In this document: piece after piece, positions 1 through 9,316 of the stretch
Layout: the number at the start of each line of letters is the position of its first letter
Position numbering within the stretch: position 1 is the stretch's first letter
Source of the DNA: Desulfobacteraceae bacterium
GTDB taxonomy: Bacteria > Desulfobacterota > Desulfobacteria > Desulfobacterales > ETH-SRB1
Reading direction: 5' to 3'
Assembly: GCA_014237365.1 (NCBI GenBank)
Contig: JABZFQ010000235.1
Coordinates: 1-38,116, forward strand
Length of the DNA stretch: 38,116 bases
Made by a program: the position numbers and the translations under genes
Notes under the pieces: model-generated
The model's input: the letters and a program-made list of their open reading frames with translations, nothing else
Databases searched by the model: none
What the model was told of the DNA's origin: nothing

Positions 1-27
1 AGGGCAGGCACAGGGGCCTGCCCCTAC
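1..27. repeat. GC-rich small palindrome at window edge
   Basis: Perfect 8-bp arms GGGCAGGC (2-9) and GCCTGCCC (16-23) enclose a 6-base loop and are followed by CTAC. This looks like an end of a common intergenic GC-rich palindromic repeat and is probably cut by the window edge. The following stretch to about 240 shows no convincing gene or RNA, only a minor CGGGG/CCCCG hairpin near 115-136. Confidence 0.5.
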
Positions 28-242
28 GGGATATTGCCGAATACATTGGGCCGTATTTTCCGGAGGTTCGAATCGTTTTGCACATTCCACCAATATCTCG
101 CATATATCACAGAGCGGGGGACCATCCCCGAAAATCAATAACTTTGTTCTATTTTGGTTACACTCAAATATTATTGCTGTAAAGACAAGCAATTAATCAC
201 AGACTGCTTATCGTTTCGGATCAGCAAGTATTATGCCAACCG

Positions 243-437
243 TTATTTGCGCTCATAGATTTTTTTTAAGGCTTTTTCAATCAATCGGCTCTGAAATTTT
301 ACAATGCCATTCTTCGGATTCAAAAACAATATATTCTCATTAACAAGGCACTTTAGTAGATCAATCCTGATATTATCCTGAAATACTTGATCCTCTTTCA
401 GGAACGTGAACGAATTAACTTCCCCAAGTAGGCGCAC
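243..437 (-). pseudogene. C-terminal fragment of an unidentified protein fused to a 180-bp repeat
   Basis: This ORF has 64 codons. Its first ~12 residues (MRLLGEVNSFTF) are read from the right part of the palindromic repeat at 401-580. The remainder (NENILFLNPKNGIVKFQSRLIEKAL) looks like the extreme C-terminus of a larger protein, possibly an ATP-binding (AAA-type) protein; that resemblance is from memory and weak. No upstream coding continuation is visible beyond the repeat, where asnB ends at 634. I read it as a remnant left after insertion of, or recombination at, the repeat. Expression is unknown. Confidence 0.45.
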
Positions 438-580
438 AGATTTGGGTCGAATTTGTTTGATCTCAGATCACAAAAGTTGATGGAATAGCGAGCTATTTCA
501 ATATTTTTGTGATTTGAGATCGGACAAAGGCAGCCTGAAGCTGTGATGCATAGTTGGGGAAATTATTTCGTCCACGTTCC
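401..580 (-). mobile_element. 180-bp palindromic MITE-like element, copy A
   Basis: Exactly 180 bp, beginning GGAACGTGAACGAATTAACT and ending TTATTTCGTCCACGTTCC, with the centre GGAATAGCGAGCTATTTC. The two halves are imperfect reverse complements over the full length. It is in the opposite orientation to copies B-G. Flanks are TCA on the left and TTA on the right, so there is no exact 3-bp duplication here. It lies 3' of asnB and overlaps the 5' end of a gene fragment. Confidence 0.9.
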
Positions 581-633
581 TTATCCTGTTATCCTGTCAA
601 ATTTTTTTTTCAAAGGGCTAAAAGTGTTACATT

Positions 634-2571
634 TTATTTAAGCCACTGCTCTCTCCACATCTCCCACATCAATAGTGCCCAGAGCTGATATTGGCGATTG
701 ACTCTGCCGGACATGTGTTCTTTAATCTTTTTCTCAACTATCACATGATCAAATAAACCTTCTTTTTTTAAACGCTCAGAAGAAAGATAATCTAAAAGAA
801 GGTCTTTCAGCTCTTTACGCAACCAGTGATCTATTGGAACTCCAAATCCCATCTTGGGTCGTTGAAACAATTCAGTGGGAACATAGCGGGCCAGCAACTT
901 TTTCAGCAAGTACTTGCCTTCCCCGTTTCGAAATTTTAAATCATTCGGCAATTGGGCAGTAAACTCAACTACACGATGATCGAGCAACGGCACGCGGACC
1001 TCGAGACCGGTTGCCATACTGGCACGGTCTATCTTGGTCAGCATGCAATCCGGCAGGTAGGTACCCTGATCTACACGCATCAATTGAGAAAGCACCGACC
1101 AATCTTTGGTTTCATTGAAAATCGTTTCATAATTGCTTTGCGGCAGGGTCCGGCCGATTAGCCGGAAAATGTCCGCATCCGGCCATAAGCAGATAGTCAT
1201 CCTGTACAATTTAGAAACCTGGGTCTGATCAAGGATCGAAAGCAGTTTCTGCCATTTCTCCTGAAAATTGGCAACCTGAAAACGTTGCGGTAGTCGATTC
1301 CGAATGGGTAGATAGCATTTTTCGATCCATTGTGCTGAAAGCAGTTTTAATGCCCGGGCCAAAACCTCTTTTACAACGATGGGCAATTTCCTGGACCACA
1401 AAGCCATGGTTTGGGTCATCCAATAGCGGACATAACCGCTAAATTGTTCATCGCCCCCATCTCCAGAAAGGGCTACGGTGACCTGTGAGCGGGTCAGTTT
1501 GCTGACCAGAAAGGTGGGAATAGCGGATGGATCAGCAAACGGTTCATCATAGATCTCTGGCAGTCGGGGAATAACACACAAGGCCTGTTTGGGAGTAACG
1601 TATAATTCAGTATGGTCTGTACCCAGATGATTGGCAACTTGTTTCGCCCAGGGGGCTTCATTAAAAGCTTTTTCCATAAAACCAATGCTAAAAGTCCGTA
1701 TTGGTTGGGAGCTGACTTTTTGCATCAATGCAGCGATAATCGATGAATCAATACCTCCGCTCAATAATGCACCCAGCGGCACATCGCTGATTAGACGATT
1801 AGTGACTGCTTCCGTAAGCAAGCTGTCCAGTTGTTCTAAATAATTATTTTCTTTAATTTTTATTGAAGAATAGTGATTGGGTACATCAGATGTTGGAATG
1901 TCCCAATAATGTTTTAAAGAAATTGTTTGGCCGTTAAACAGCAAAAAATTCCCTGGCGGTAGCTTATATGTGTGTTTAAATATTGTTCTAGGTGCCGGTA
2001 TGTACTGATAATGCAAAAACAGGGGCAACGCCTCATCATCGATTGTCTTTTCAAAGCATTTAAAGGCCATAATGGCCTTTAATTCGGATCCAAAAATAAA
2101 AGTTTGATCTTTAAAATAATAGAATAAGGGTTTAATTCCAAGCCGATCTCTGGCAAGAAAAAACCGGTTTTGGGGCTGGTCCCATATTGATAGGGCAAAC
2201 ATCCCTATGAATTTTTCAAGGCACTCCACTCCCCATTCCAGGTATGCCTTGAGAACGACCTCCGTATCACTACTGCTTCTAAAAATATGACCTTTTTTTT
2301 CCAGTGCCTTGCGTAATTGGAGGTAATTATATATTTCACCGTTATAGACTATATAAACAGTCCCGTCTTCACTGGCCATGGGTTGAACACCTGCCGCAGA
2401 AAGATCGATAATCGACAATCGGCGATGTGCCAAACCTATTCCATTTTTTTCGTCAAAATAAATACCTGAATCATCCGGCCCTCGATGAGAGAGTAAATCT
2501 GCAGAATCCGGAAGCAAATCTTTTAACTCAATATATCTTTTATGACTTTTGAATCCAACGATTCCGCACAT
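634..2571 (-). CDS. asnB: Asparagine synthase (glutamine-hydrolysing), polysaccharide-cluster type
   Basis: The 645-residue class II glutamine amidotransferase starts MCGIVGF, leaving Cys2 as the nucleophile after Met removal. The amidotransferase domain covers about residues 1-200 (SHRGPDD, YNGEIYN, RDRLGIKPLFY). The ATP-PPi synthetase domain follows, with its loop SGGIDSS at 271-277 and ALSGDGGDE further on. The family makes Asn from Asp and Gln; copies inside polysaccharide loci are usually thought to amidate sugar acids or a related substrate, which is inference here. It is the last gene of the operon. Its start overlaps the 3' end of the upstream methyltransferase gene by 49 bp, implying coupled translation, and AGGAAA lies before the ATG. 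Confidence 0.93.
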   Translation of the reverse strand: MCGIVGFKSHKRYIELKDLLPDSADLLSHRGPDDSGIYFDEKNGIGLAHRRLSIIDLSAAGVQPMASEDGTVYIVYNGEIYNYLQLRKALEKKGHIFRSSSDTEVVLKAYLEWGVECLEKFIGMFALSIWDQPQNRFFLARDRLGIKPLFYYFKDQTFIFGSELKAIMAFKCFEKTIDDEALPLFLHYQYIPAPRTIFKHTYKLPPGNFLLFNGQTISLKHYWDIPTSDVPNHYSSIKIKENNYLEQLDSLLTEAVTNRLISDVPLGALLSGGIDSSIIAALMQKVSSQPIRTFSIGFMEKAFNEAPWAKQVANHLGTDHTELYVTPKQALCVIPRLPEIYDEPFADPSAIPTFLVSKLTRSQVTVALSGDGGDEQFSGYVRYWMTQTMALWSRKLPIVVKEVLARALKLLSAQWIEKCYLPIRNRLPQRFQVANFQEKWQKLLSILDQTQVSKLYRMTICLWPDADIFRLIGRTLPQSNYETIFNETKDWSVLSQLMRVDQGTYLPDCMLTKIDRASMATGLEVRVPLLDHRVVEFTAQLPNDLKFRNGEGKYLLKKLLARYVPTELFQRPKMGFGVPIDHWLRKELKDLLLDYLSSERLKKEGLFDHVIVEKKIKEHMSGRVNRQYQLWALLMWEMWREQWLK

Positions 2572-3395
2572 ACTTTATTTCCTACTGCGCACCAGTATGG
2601 TGCATCCATTTTAAATCTGATATTTTCTATGCCTGCTTTTTCCATCATCTGCTGAATCTGAATTTTGGTAAATCGATGCTCTAATTGTGTACCAAAGCGA
2701 TCTAATGCATCGTTGCACATAACATAGAAGGGTTGATGCCTGTAAAACGACAACGGCAGAACATCGACATCAATGCCAAGTTTTTCTAAAATTAACGAAC
2801 ATCTTGCTATTGGTAAATATATGAAGAAAGCAATCATCCGGCTGAAACCTGAACGTAATGAAAATGGCATTTTTGATACTATCTTGCGCAAACTGTTACT
2901 AAGGGACCAAAATATTCGAAACCAGGCGGGCCTGTTATCAAAAGCATAATAAAGATATATTAGAAATGGAGCTCCTGGTTTAAGTTTTGCCGTACATGAT
3001 TTTAATGCCTCCAGAGTTTCCGGGACATGGTGAAGCACTCCAAGGGAATATCCGAAACTGGCAGATCCATCCGGTATAGGGCTGTCATGTGTGCCTGCCA
3101 GGTGGAAACGGCAGTTTTCAAAATCCTTTAAATTTTTTCTGGCCACTGCCAGTGCCTTTGTACTAGGATCAATACAGTGCAGAATACCTACCCGTGGCGC
3201 AACAAACCTTGCCCAGCGTCCACTGCCACATCCCATGTCAAAGCCTACTGCGTTTTTCGGTATTGCTTCCCATGGGAAGATACTGAAATATGAGGTGAAG
3301 ATTCCTTCAAGAACATTTCTGGGTATATTCGTTTGATCGTATCTCGCCCACTCCTCGCCGAACCCCTCAACCACCCTCTCATCAATGTTTTTCAT
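2523..3395 (-). CDS. Class I SAM-dependent methyltransferase
   Basis: The 290-residue protein has a Rossmann methyltransferase core. Motif I is GFDMGCGSGR at about 51-60, the acidic post-motif is LHCIDPS near 72-78, and GVLHHVPE near 119-126 is typical of Methyltransf_11/25 families, followed by LKPG. The C-terminal third is rich in hydrophobic and aromatic residues and may contact membrane or a lipid-linked substrate. A good ribosome site (AAAGGGGAC) precedes the ATG. The gene overlaps asnB. The likely substrate is a sugar or nucleotide-sugar of the cluster glycan, but it cannot be specified. Confidence 0.85.
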   Translation of the reverse strand: MKNIDERVVEGFGEEWARYDQTNIPRNVLEGIFTSYFSIFPWEAIPKNAVGFDMGCGSGRWARFVAPRVGILHCIDPSTKALAVARKNLKDFENCRFHLAGTHDSPIPDGSASFGYSLGVLHHVPETLEALKSCTAKLKPGAPFLIYLYYAFDNRPAWFRIFWSLSNSLRKIVSKMPFSLRSGFSRMIAFFIYLPIARCSLILEKLGIDVDVLPLSFYRHQPFYVMCNDALDRFGTQLEHRFTKIQIQQMMEKAGIENIRFKMDAPYWCAVGNKVCAESLDSKVIKDILS

Positions 3396-3427
3396 GTCCC
3401 CTTTCCGAATAAGGTCTCATCCAGCTT

Positions 3428-4318
3428 TTAATTTATTACAGGCAAAGAATCATATGGGTTTTCTCCACAGTTGCAGGACTTCCAGACCTTCTTCCAACTC
3501 TCCGACTCTCTCATAGAGACTGATGCGGCCCTGTGTTGAAGAACGCGATAGTTTAGGCCGGTAGTAACTGCAAAAACCTCCGCAATGAATTTCATCACAT
3601 GCTCCAGCAATCCAAGGGCGAAAAAATAACGCTTCTCAATCACCGCCTTTCGAATCAACATCCGTGAATAAAGATACCGCCCGGCCAAAAGCGTTCTGAG
3701 AGACAGCTCACTCTTTTTGTATCCGATCAGAATTTCTGGAAGGCAGGCAAAACGGCTTTTTTCATATGTTCTCAGCAGCAGTTCTTGGTCCTGGGCCTTA
3801 GTTGTCAAGGTGTTGTAAGGGTTTCGTCTGAACCAATCTGTATTCCCCATCCACGTGGGGTGAGGAAGGTAAAAACCGGCCCATGGACGGCTACATATCT
3901 CCACATGATTTTGCCTGAAGGGGTAGGTACCAACAACACGACCCTTTTCGCTGAAAATCATGACCCGGCTGCCCACGAGGTCAATCTCAGGATGATCTTC
4001 GAGAAACTGCATCTGGGCTTCCAGGCGAGATGGATATGCAATATCGTCTCCATCCATGCGTGCAAAATATTTCCCACGGCTTTCTCGCACAGCCTGATTC
4101 AACCTGGCTGCCAGTCGCTTGTTCTTGCCGTCCACTATAATGCGAATACGCCTGTCCTGATAACGATTGGCCACAGCGACGGTTTTATCCTGTGAGCCAT
4201 CATCAATTAGGATCAGTTCCCAATTATCATAGGTTTGCTGAAGAATCGACCGAATAGCCTGGCCCAAAGTCGATTCGCAATTAAAGACAGACATTCCAAT
4301 ACTGACTATCGGGTTCAT
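3428..4318 (-). CDS. Family 2 glycosyltransferase
   Basis: The 296-residue GT-A fold protein starts PIVSIGMSVFNCESTLGQAI. The nucleotide-binding ILIDDGSQDKT is near 37-46 and the metal/nucleotide-sugar motif RMDGDDIAYPSRL near 88-99. This is the classic GT2 layout for an inverting transferase acting on nucleotide-sugars at the cytoplasmic face. It lies only a few bases from the CgeB-like gene upstream (4322), fitting one operon. The transferred sugar cannot be deduced. Confidence 0.88.
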   Translation of the reverse strand: MNPIVSIGMSVFNCESTLGQAIRSILQQTYDNWELILIDDGSQDKTVAVANRYQDRRIRIIVDGKNKRLAARLNQAVRESRGKYFARMDGDDIAYPSRLEAQMQFLEDHPEIDLVGSRVMIFSEKGRVVGTYPFRQNHVEICSRPWAGFYLPHPTWMGNTDWFRRNPYNTLTTKAQDQELLLRTYEKSRFACLPEILIGYKKSELSLRTLLAGRYLYSRMLIRKAVIEKRYFFALGLLEHVMKFIAEVFAVTTGLNYRVLQHRAASVSMRESESWKKVWKSCNCGENPYDSLPVIN

Positions 4319-4321
4319 AAA

Positions 4322-5506
4322 TTATATTTTCGGAAACATCCTGCCAGGCCACCCTGTGGCCCGAAAAGTTTTTTCTCCCACGATCCTCCAACTTAATTCA
4401 AATATTAATCTTCTGGCGGCACGCGGACCCCGCACATCACCCCAGATGAACGAACATATGGTAAGCAAGACTTTCCGCAACATCTTTAAGGGCATGGTCA
4501 TTTGGTGGGATCGTACTATGGTTTCGTATGACCGTGGAAGTTGGTTGGTGTTTTTTATATTATTTCGTGCTGTACGCACGTCTTCAAGCAAAGCCTGCAA
4601 CCGATGTTCATAGGTGTGCTCCGCTCGAGTGCGTGCAAAAGCGGCTTCAGCCATGGAATCACGAACAGACGGATGATTCAAATAAAACTGAACCTTTTCC
4701 GCCAGTTCATCAATGTCGTCAAAAGTATCTATCTCTCCTCCAATACGATAAAAGAGATCCAGGCGAGGCGCTGATTCAGTGAGCAAGAAACCGCCAGCGC
4801 CGGGCACCTCAAAAGTTCGAGCCTTGATCTGATTGGCGCCTTTGGAGTTGGCGAAGTTCAGGCTGATAACCGATCGGCGCATGATGTTGGAAATATCCGT
4901 TGCAGACACAGAACCGGCGGGCCAGCCATGCCCGAAACAAGCAACTCGGATGCCTTTCTGCAACAGGGCTTTGATGCGCTGTTTGCGGTCGCCGTGAGCG
5001 GCCCCAACAAAAGAAACTGGATAGGTGCATTTTGAAGCTTTGAGCGGCGGATTAAGCGTTTGCGAGTTTGCGGCCCACTGAGTCAGATGGACATTTTGTA
5101 TGCCATCGCGATTATATAGCGGCAGAACATCGCTGTAAGTTGTAGTGATCAGCTCATAGGCACCGCCAATAAATTTTGAAACCTCTTGATATTTCCACGA
5201 ATCGTCGGTGGTCCAGCATATTGTGATAGTGGTGATATGCGTTTTGATAAGATTGAGAGTTTCCAGCCAGATTTCATAATGCATAGGAACGGTGAACATT
5301 ACATCGGGTTTTTCCTGGACCAATATATCAATCAGTTTGCAGTTTAAATCTGCATAGTTGGTATAATCGCTTTTATCCCATAATTCGAAGAAAAGCACTT
5401 TGTGGCCTAAATTCTTAAGGGCAGGCAAAAATGCAGCATATTCAGTGCTAGTTCCTCTATATGGGGTGCCATATTGATATCGGCCAAATGCGCATAATAT
5501 CTTCAT
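4322..5506 (-). CDS. CgeB-like GT-B glycosyltransferase
   Basis: The 394-residue protein resembles the CgeB / Glyco_trans_1_2 group. The N-terminal domain starts MKILCAFGRYQYGTPYRGTS, and the C-terminal domain carries the recurring FEVPGAGGFLLTE block, then FDDIDELAEKVQFYLNHP and the YEHRLQALL end. The PGAGGFLLTE region corresponds to the nucleotide-sugar site of GT-B enzymes. It is tightly spaced with its neighbours (stop 3 bases from the next ATG), so it is operonic. Donor and acceptor are unknown. Confidence 0.78.
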   Translation of the reverse strand: MKILCAFGRYQYGTPYRGTSTEYAAFLPALKNLGHKVLFFELWDKSDYTNYADLNCKLIDILVQEKPDVMFTVPMHYEIWLETLNLIKTHITTITICWTTDDSWKYQEVSKFIGGAYELITTTYSDVLPLYNRDGIQNVHLTQWAANSQTLNPPLKASKCTYPVSFVGAAHGDRKQRIKALLQKGIRVACFGHGWPAGSVSATDISNIMRRSVISLNFANSKGANQIKARTFEVPGAGGFLLTESAPRLDLFYRIGGEIDTFDDIDELAEKVQFYLNHPSVRDSMAEAAFARTRAEHTYEHRLQALLEDVRTARNNIKNTNQLPRSYETIVRSHQMTMPLKMLRKVLLTICSFIWGDVRGPRAARRLIFELSWRIVGEKTFRATGWPGRMFPKI

Positions 5507-5513
5507 TTAAAAT

Positions 5514-6161
5514 CTACTTATGTTTATCCTTTGCAGGAACGATTCTAATAATGTCATGGTTTACTTTAAAAGCATAATTTGGTTTTTTTTGCTTAATAAA
5601 TGCTTGCAGTGCATGCAGTGTAGGATAGTCGTTCGTTCCGTCAAATAAACGAGCATCATCAATTAGAATTACATTGTTAAAATCACTATGGTCAAAGATG
5701 GTATTTAATTCTGCAAGCACAGGTGTGTCCGTCTCACCTCGACTGGAAAAACCTCCTGAGTAATGAGCATCTAACCAGAAAAGTGCCGGTGTAGTTAGCG
5801 TCTGACCCACTTTGAGAAGCACAACAGTACTGTCTCCGTGGTAAATATGAATGTTTTTGTGTTTGGCAAACCTTCTCAAAGCTTTTCTATAAAGATTTTC
5901 GGACAATTCTATTGATACAATTCCATCAAATTCTTTGCTAACCGCGTAAACCATATCTCCCAGATAAGTGCCTGTTTCGATAAAAACTTGAATATTATAC
6001 CGCTGTCCATATTCTATGATGGTATGTTGCCTATATAAATGAGGCGTAGATCCATTTCTGTTTTTACGCCTCCAATTAAAATAATCGATTTTGTGCTGGG
6101 TACCTCTATAATATTGATATAAAAAACTACTTCTGAATAACTGTTTTGCCTGCCGTAGCAT
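5514..6161 (-). CDS. SAM-methyltransferase-like protein (FkbM-like fold)
   Basis: The 215-residue protein shows IETGTYLGDMV near residue 80, resembling a motif I glycine loop, then VSIELSENLYRKA as the acidic ribose-binding strand and ALFWLDAHYSGG and VILIDDARLF as later strand ends. These suit a small class I methyltransferase of the type common in LPS and capsule loci. A strong ribosome site AAGGAGTTAC directly precedes the ATG. Catalytic activity is inferred from the fold only. Confidence 0.65.
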   Translation of the reverse strand: MLRQAKQLFRSSFLYQYYRGTQHKIDYFNWRRKNRNGSTPHLYRQHTIIEYGQRYNIQVFIETGTYLGDMVYAVSKEFDGIVSIELSENLYRKALRRFAKHKNIHIYHGDSTVVLLKVGQTLTTPALFWLDAHYSGGFSSRGETDTPVLAELNTIFDHSDFNNVILIDDARLFDGTNDYPTLHALQAFIKQKKPNYAFKVNHDIIRIVPAKDKHK

Positions 6162-6178
6162 GTAACTCCTTCTTTGTT

Positions 6179-6937
6179 CTAAATGAGTTTAAAGTGAAAT
6201 AACCCTAAAGCATATTTCATGTATTGTGCTGATTTAATATCGGCAAACTCTATCAGACAGCCTGAATCGTCAACAAATGAAAATTCAACAAGCTTGAACT
6301 CTTGGAAAAATTCTATAATATCTTTAGCATCAAACACACAGCCGGCATTAAAAAATATATTGGGCCTGCCTATGGGAACTGATAGAAAAAAATTTCCATT
6401 TTTGGAAATAACACGTTTTGTTTCTGCTAATGCCTTCCAGCTCCCACTGACATCGAGGGGATCTCCGTATCTCCCTAACCCAATGTGTTCAATTACATGC
6501 AAACAAGAAAGCGATTGGATACTCTTGTCTGCAAATGGTAGACGTAAAATGTTTCCTGAAATTTTATACAAAGAAGATACTCTAATTGCTGGTGGTCGGA
6601 ATTCCATTTGAATTACCGGAATTATCGCACTCAATTGAACAATGAAAGACAGGTTTGATGAAATATCGACGTGAATGGGAAACGACGCGTGATTATTGAT
6701 AATACGCTGGGTTGCCCAATATGCCTGCAGGACGTAATGTGGATCAAAAGTACTTTTTTGTGTTTCTTCGTATAATATGGGCAAGATTTTTATTGGATAG
6801 CTTCCAGAATAACCTTTTTTATATACTCTCCAGCTTTTCCGGAATGATATGAGTTCATGTGGTAATTTGATTAAATTACGCGGATCAACAGATGCTTGAA
6901 TGTTTTTAAGAGTACCCGATAAAAAGATTCGATTCAA
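6179..6937 (-). CDS. DUF268-type protein, methyltransferase-like
   Basis: The 252-residue protein carries HVIEHIGLGRYGDPLDVSGSWKA and FFLSVPIGRPNIFFNAGCVF, which I recognise as the DUF268 signature (a methyltransferase-like family of unknown function). The predicted start is TTG, supported by AGAGGA about 8 bases upstream and by the lack of a good ATG. It sits between two methyltransferase-like genes, so a role in modifying the same glycan is plausible. The biochemical function of the family is not established. Confidence 0.75.
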   Translation of the reverse strand: MNRIFLSGTLKNIQASVDPRNLIKLPHELISFRKSWRVYKKGYSGSYPIKILPILYEETQKSTFDPHYVLQAYWATQRIINNHASFPIHVDISSNLSFIVQLSAIIPVIQMEFRPPAIRVSSLYKISGNILRLPFADKSIQSLSCLHVIEHIGLGRYGDPLDVSGSWKALAETKRVISKNGNFFLSVPIGRPNIFFNAGCVFDAKDIIEFFQEFKLVEFSFVDDSGCLIEFADIKSAQYMKYALGLFHFKLI

Positions 6938-6947
6938 TTTCTATCCT

Positions 6948-7643
6948 CTAATGCGCAATAGCCATTACATGATAACCAAAACACAACGTATTTATTTCTT
7001 TGAGTTTGGCGTTCTTTTGCTTTAAATAATGATAAAAAAAAGAGGAGCATAAAAATAAGATTGCCCAGAATCCTTCGTATCGCATGCACCGCGCTGCTTC
7101 CACCATCAGCCATGCATGATAACTGCCGACCGGTTCTATGGAAATCTGATCAAAATTATTTTCTTTTAAGATTAAATCAAGATAACGATTGCTGAAACCG
7201 CTATAAAAATAGTATGGATCCATGTGACGTAATGAATTTGCTGGCACAGTGAGGATGAACTTGCCACCGGGTTTGAGCAGTCGGGAGAATTCTGCAATTG
7301 CAGCGTTGGGATATGGAATATGTTCCAACACTTCCGTGCAAAGAATAGCATCAAAGAACTGATCTTTTTCGTCGATGCTCCAAATATCGCTGACATAATC
7401 AAGCTTGCCATATTGATACGTTTCATGGAGAGCTGTCATGGAATCTTGCTCATCCTTTTCAAATTTGCCAAAATCCTGCGCATAATAATGTAGATGTTCG
7501 CAAACCGGTCTGTATTGCTGGCTGCCGCACCCTGCATCCAGCAACTTGCTGTTCATAGGAAGATTTTTTAGCTGTCGTACAACCCACTGCTTACGATCAT
7601 ATTCATTATTAAGCAACCGTTTAAGTCTTTCTATGGGTACCAT
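6948..7643 (-). CDS. Class I SAM-dependent methyltransferase
   Basis: The 231-residue protein has LLDAGCGSQQYRP near residues 34-46 as motif I, AILCTEVLEHIPYPNAAIAEFSRLLKPGGKFILTVPA as motifs II-III and HMDPYYFYSG after it. This is a standard Methyltransf_11 arrangement. A hydrophobic stretch near the C-terminus (FWAILFLCSSFFYHYL) could be a membrane anchor. Gaps to both neighbours are short. The substrate is unknown, probably an intermediate of the cluster glycan. Confidence 0.83.
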   Translation of the reverse strand: MVPIERLKRLLNNEYDRKQWVVRQLKNLPMNSKLLDAGCGSQQYRPVCEHLHYYAQDFGKFEKDEQDSMTALHETYQYGKLDYVSDIWSIDEKDQFFDAILCTEVLEHIPYPNAAIAEFSRLLKPGGKFILTVPANSLRHMDPYYFYSGFSNRYLDLILKENNFDQISIEPVGSYHAWLMVEAARCMRYEGFWAILFLCSSFFYHYLKQKNAKLKEINTLCFGYHVMAIAH

Positions 7644-7660
7644 GTTATTTTCTCACTTGT

Positions 7661-9013
7661 CTAAACACTCTGCTTTGCGAGCGGACTACTATCCTTGACC
7701 TGATGGGTTGTGATCATTCTCAGAGCCAGGATTAGAAACCAGCTCGCGTAAAGTCCTCCTGCGATACCCAGTGCAAGCACAACCCCGGCTGGGCCATTCG
7801 TATCCGCTAAGAGGAAGGTTAAGCCTGCAGCAATAATTCCGCTGATACTGATCGGTAAAATGTAAACATGGGGACGGTTTGCCAATAGGCCATAACCCGA
7901 AAGCATTTGGCCCAGGTAGTAAAGTGCCCAAGCGGCGGTCAGCCACGGCAGCAAATAGGAAAGCTCGATAAATTGATCATTACTGATAAATAAAATCAGC
8001 TGTTGGTGAAATTGGGAAAAGAGCAAAATTAGCACTGCAGTTCCAACAGCATAAAAGGCGATCATCGCCAATATAACCTTATTAGCGGATTTGATTGATT
8101 GCGTTGATTCCATTTTACCCGCACGATCATATGCAATCGGCAAAAAAAAGGTGCTCAGAAAACCCGAACCAAAAATCAGCGGATATAGGGCAAGCTGGTT
8201 GATCACGGCATAAACGCCCACTGTATCGGCACCTTCAAAAACTTGAAGTGCCCATCGATCACAGGATTGATGAAGCCAGCTAAAGATGCCCCAGATGAAA
8301 AAAGGCCATGCGAATTTTAGAATTTCATAATCGAGGCGATTTTTTTCTGAAGGCAGGTTGTTTCTTACCGGCTGGCTGGCAACAGTACTTCGAACCATGT
8401 GGATATAATATTTTTCCGTGTACCACCCGACGATCCCCATGGAAACCAAAAACCCGCACATTACCACCCAGGCATCTTTGAAAAGTATGTATAACAAGCC
8501 AGCAGCCAACAAGGGTTTCATAAAAGCGGCCACTGAATTAACAAGCGCAACAGCCTTTCTTTTGCGGGCCGCCATTAGCATGTTCAAACGGACGCCTGTC
8601 CATCCTGTCATGGCGCCAGTCAGTGTGGCAAGCATAATTAGTAGAGACCAATCGTGCAATTTAATAAGATATAAGATCAACCCAAAGACAAAACTAAAGA
8701 CAGCAACCAAACCCAATAACCGCTTAAGGTATTTTATAGACAGGCAAGAATATTTCTCAATCTCATTGCGCTGCCGACTGATAGACCAAAACCGCATAAA
8801 ACCCTGTCCAATGGGACCAAATATATTAGCTCCAATAAGAAGAACAACGGTATTGGCAATGGCAAGTTGTCCAAACTCAGCAGGGCTTAACATCAGGGTG
8901 AGTAATTTGATAGCAAACAGTCCTCCAACTGCCATGCCGACTTGTCCGAAAAAGACCCAAAATGCTTCGGAGGGCAAACGGTTCCTGCCAAATGATCGTA
9001 AATTAAAGTGCAT
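7661..9013 (-). CDS. Wzx-type polysaccharide flippase (MOP superfamily)
   Basis: The multi-pass membrane protein has about 450 residues and roughly 12 hydrophobic segments. It begins with the typical FFGQVGMAVGGLFAIKLLTLMLSPAEFGQLA and contains GPIGQGFMRFWS and YAVINQLALYPLIFGSGFLSTFFLP. The family moves undecaprenyl-linked glycans across the inner membrane. The ORF track begins at a TTG (9022); I prefer the ATG three codons later (9013), though neither has a clear ribosome site. It coexists with a Wzm/Wzt-like ABC exporter in the same locus, which is unusual for a single export route. Confidence 0.85.
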   Translation of the reverse strand: MHFNLRSFGRNRLPSEAFWVFFGQVGMAVGGLFAIKLLTLMLSPAEFGQLAIANTVVLLIGANIFGPIGQGFMRFWSISRQRNEIEKYSCLSIKYLKRLLGLVAVFSFVFGLILYLIKLHDWSLLIMLATLTGAMTGWTGVRLNMLMAARKRKAVALVNSVAAFMKPLLAAGLLYILFKDAWVVMCGFLVSMGIVGWYTEKYYIHMVRSTVASQPVRNNLPSEKNRLDYEILKFAWPFFIWGIFSWLHQSCDRWALQVFEGADTVGVYAVINQLALYPLIFGSGFLSTFFLPIAYDRAGKMESTQSIKSANKVILAMIAFYAVGTAVLILLFSQFHQQLILFISNDQFIELSYLLPWLTAAWALYYLGQMLSGYGLLANRPHVYILPISISGIIAAGLTFLLADTNGPAGVVLALGIAGGLYASWFLILALRMITTHQVKDSSPLAKQSV

Positions 9014-9070
9014 GCGTAACAAGTGAAGATAGCATATAATTCTTTTGTGTAAAATTACATTATAACCTTA

Positions 9071-9250
9071 GGAACGTGGACGAAATAACTTCCCCAACTA
9101 TGCATCACAGATTCAGGCCACCTTTGCCCGATCTCAAATCACAAAAATATTGAAATAGCTCGCTATTCCTTCAACTTTTGTGATCTGAGATCAAACAAAT
9201 TCGACCCAAATCTGTACGCCTACTTGGAGAAGTTAATTCGTCCACGTTCC
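9071..9250 (+). mobile_element. 180-bp palindromic MITE-like element, copy B
   Basis: Exactly 180 bp, GGAACGTGGACGAAATAACT to TTCGTCCACGTTCC, flanked on both sides by TTA (a 3-bp direct repeat). Inner arms GATCTCAAATCACAAAA and TTTTGTGATCTGAGATC pair around the core GAAATAGCTCGCTATTCC. It lies between the GT4-GT4 fusion gene and the flippase gene and would be transcribed as a long hairpin in the operon mRNA. Confidence 0.92.
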
Positions 9251-9316
9251 TTATGGTTTTATTTCAGATCTTAGATATTCATTGAAATCTCAGCATTCAC
9301 GGGTCTTTACTCTACG

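Noticed and set aside
1-242. tRNA or small RNA in the left edge region
   Set aside because: No cloverleaf or other recognisable RNA fold was seen; only small GC-rich hairpins are present.
8418-9026. 202-codon plus-strand ORF opposite the flippase
   Set aside because: It is an antisense shadow; the minus-strand protein has a clear family pattern and this one has none.
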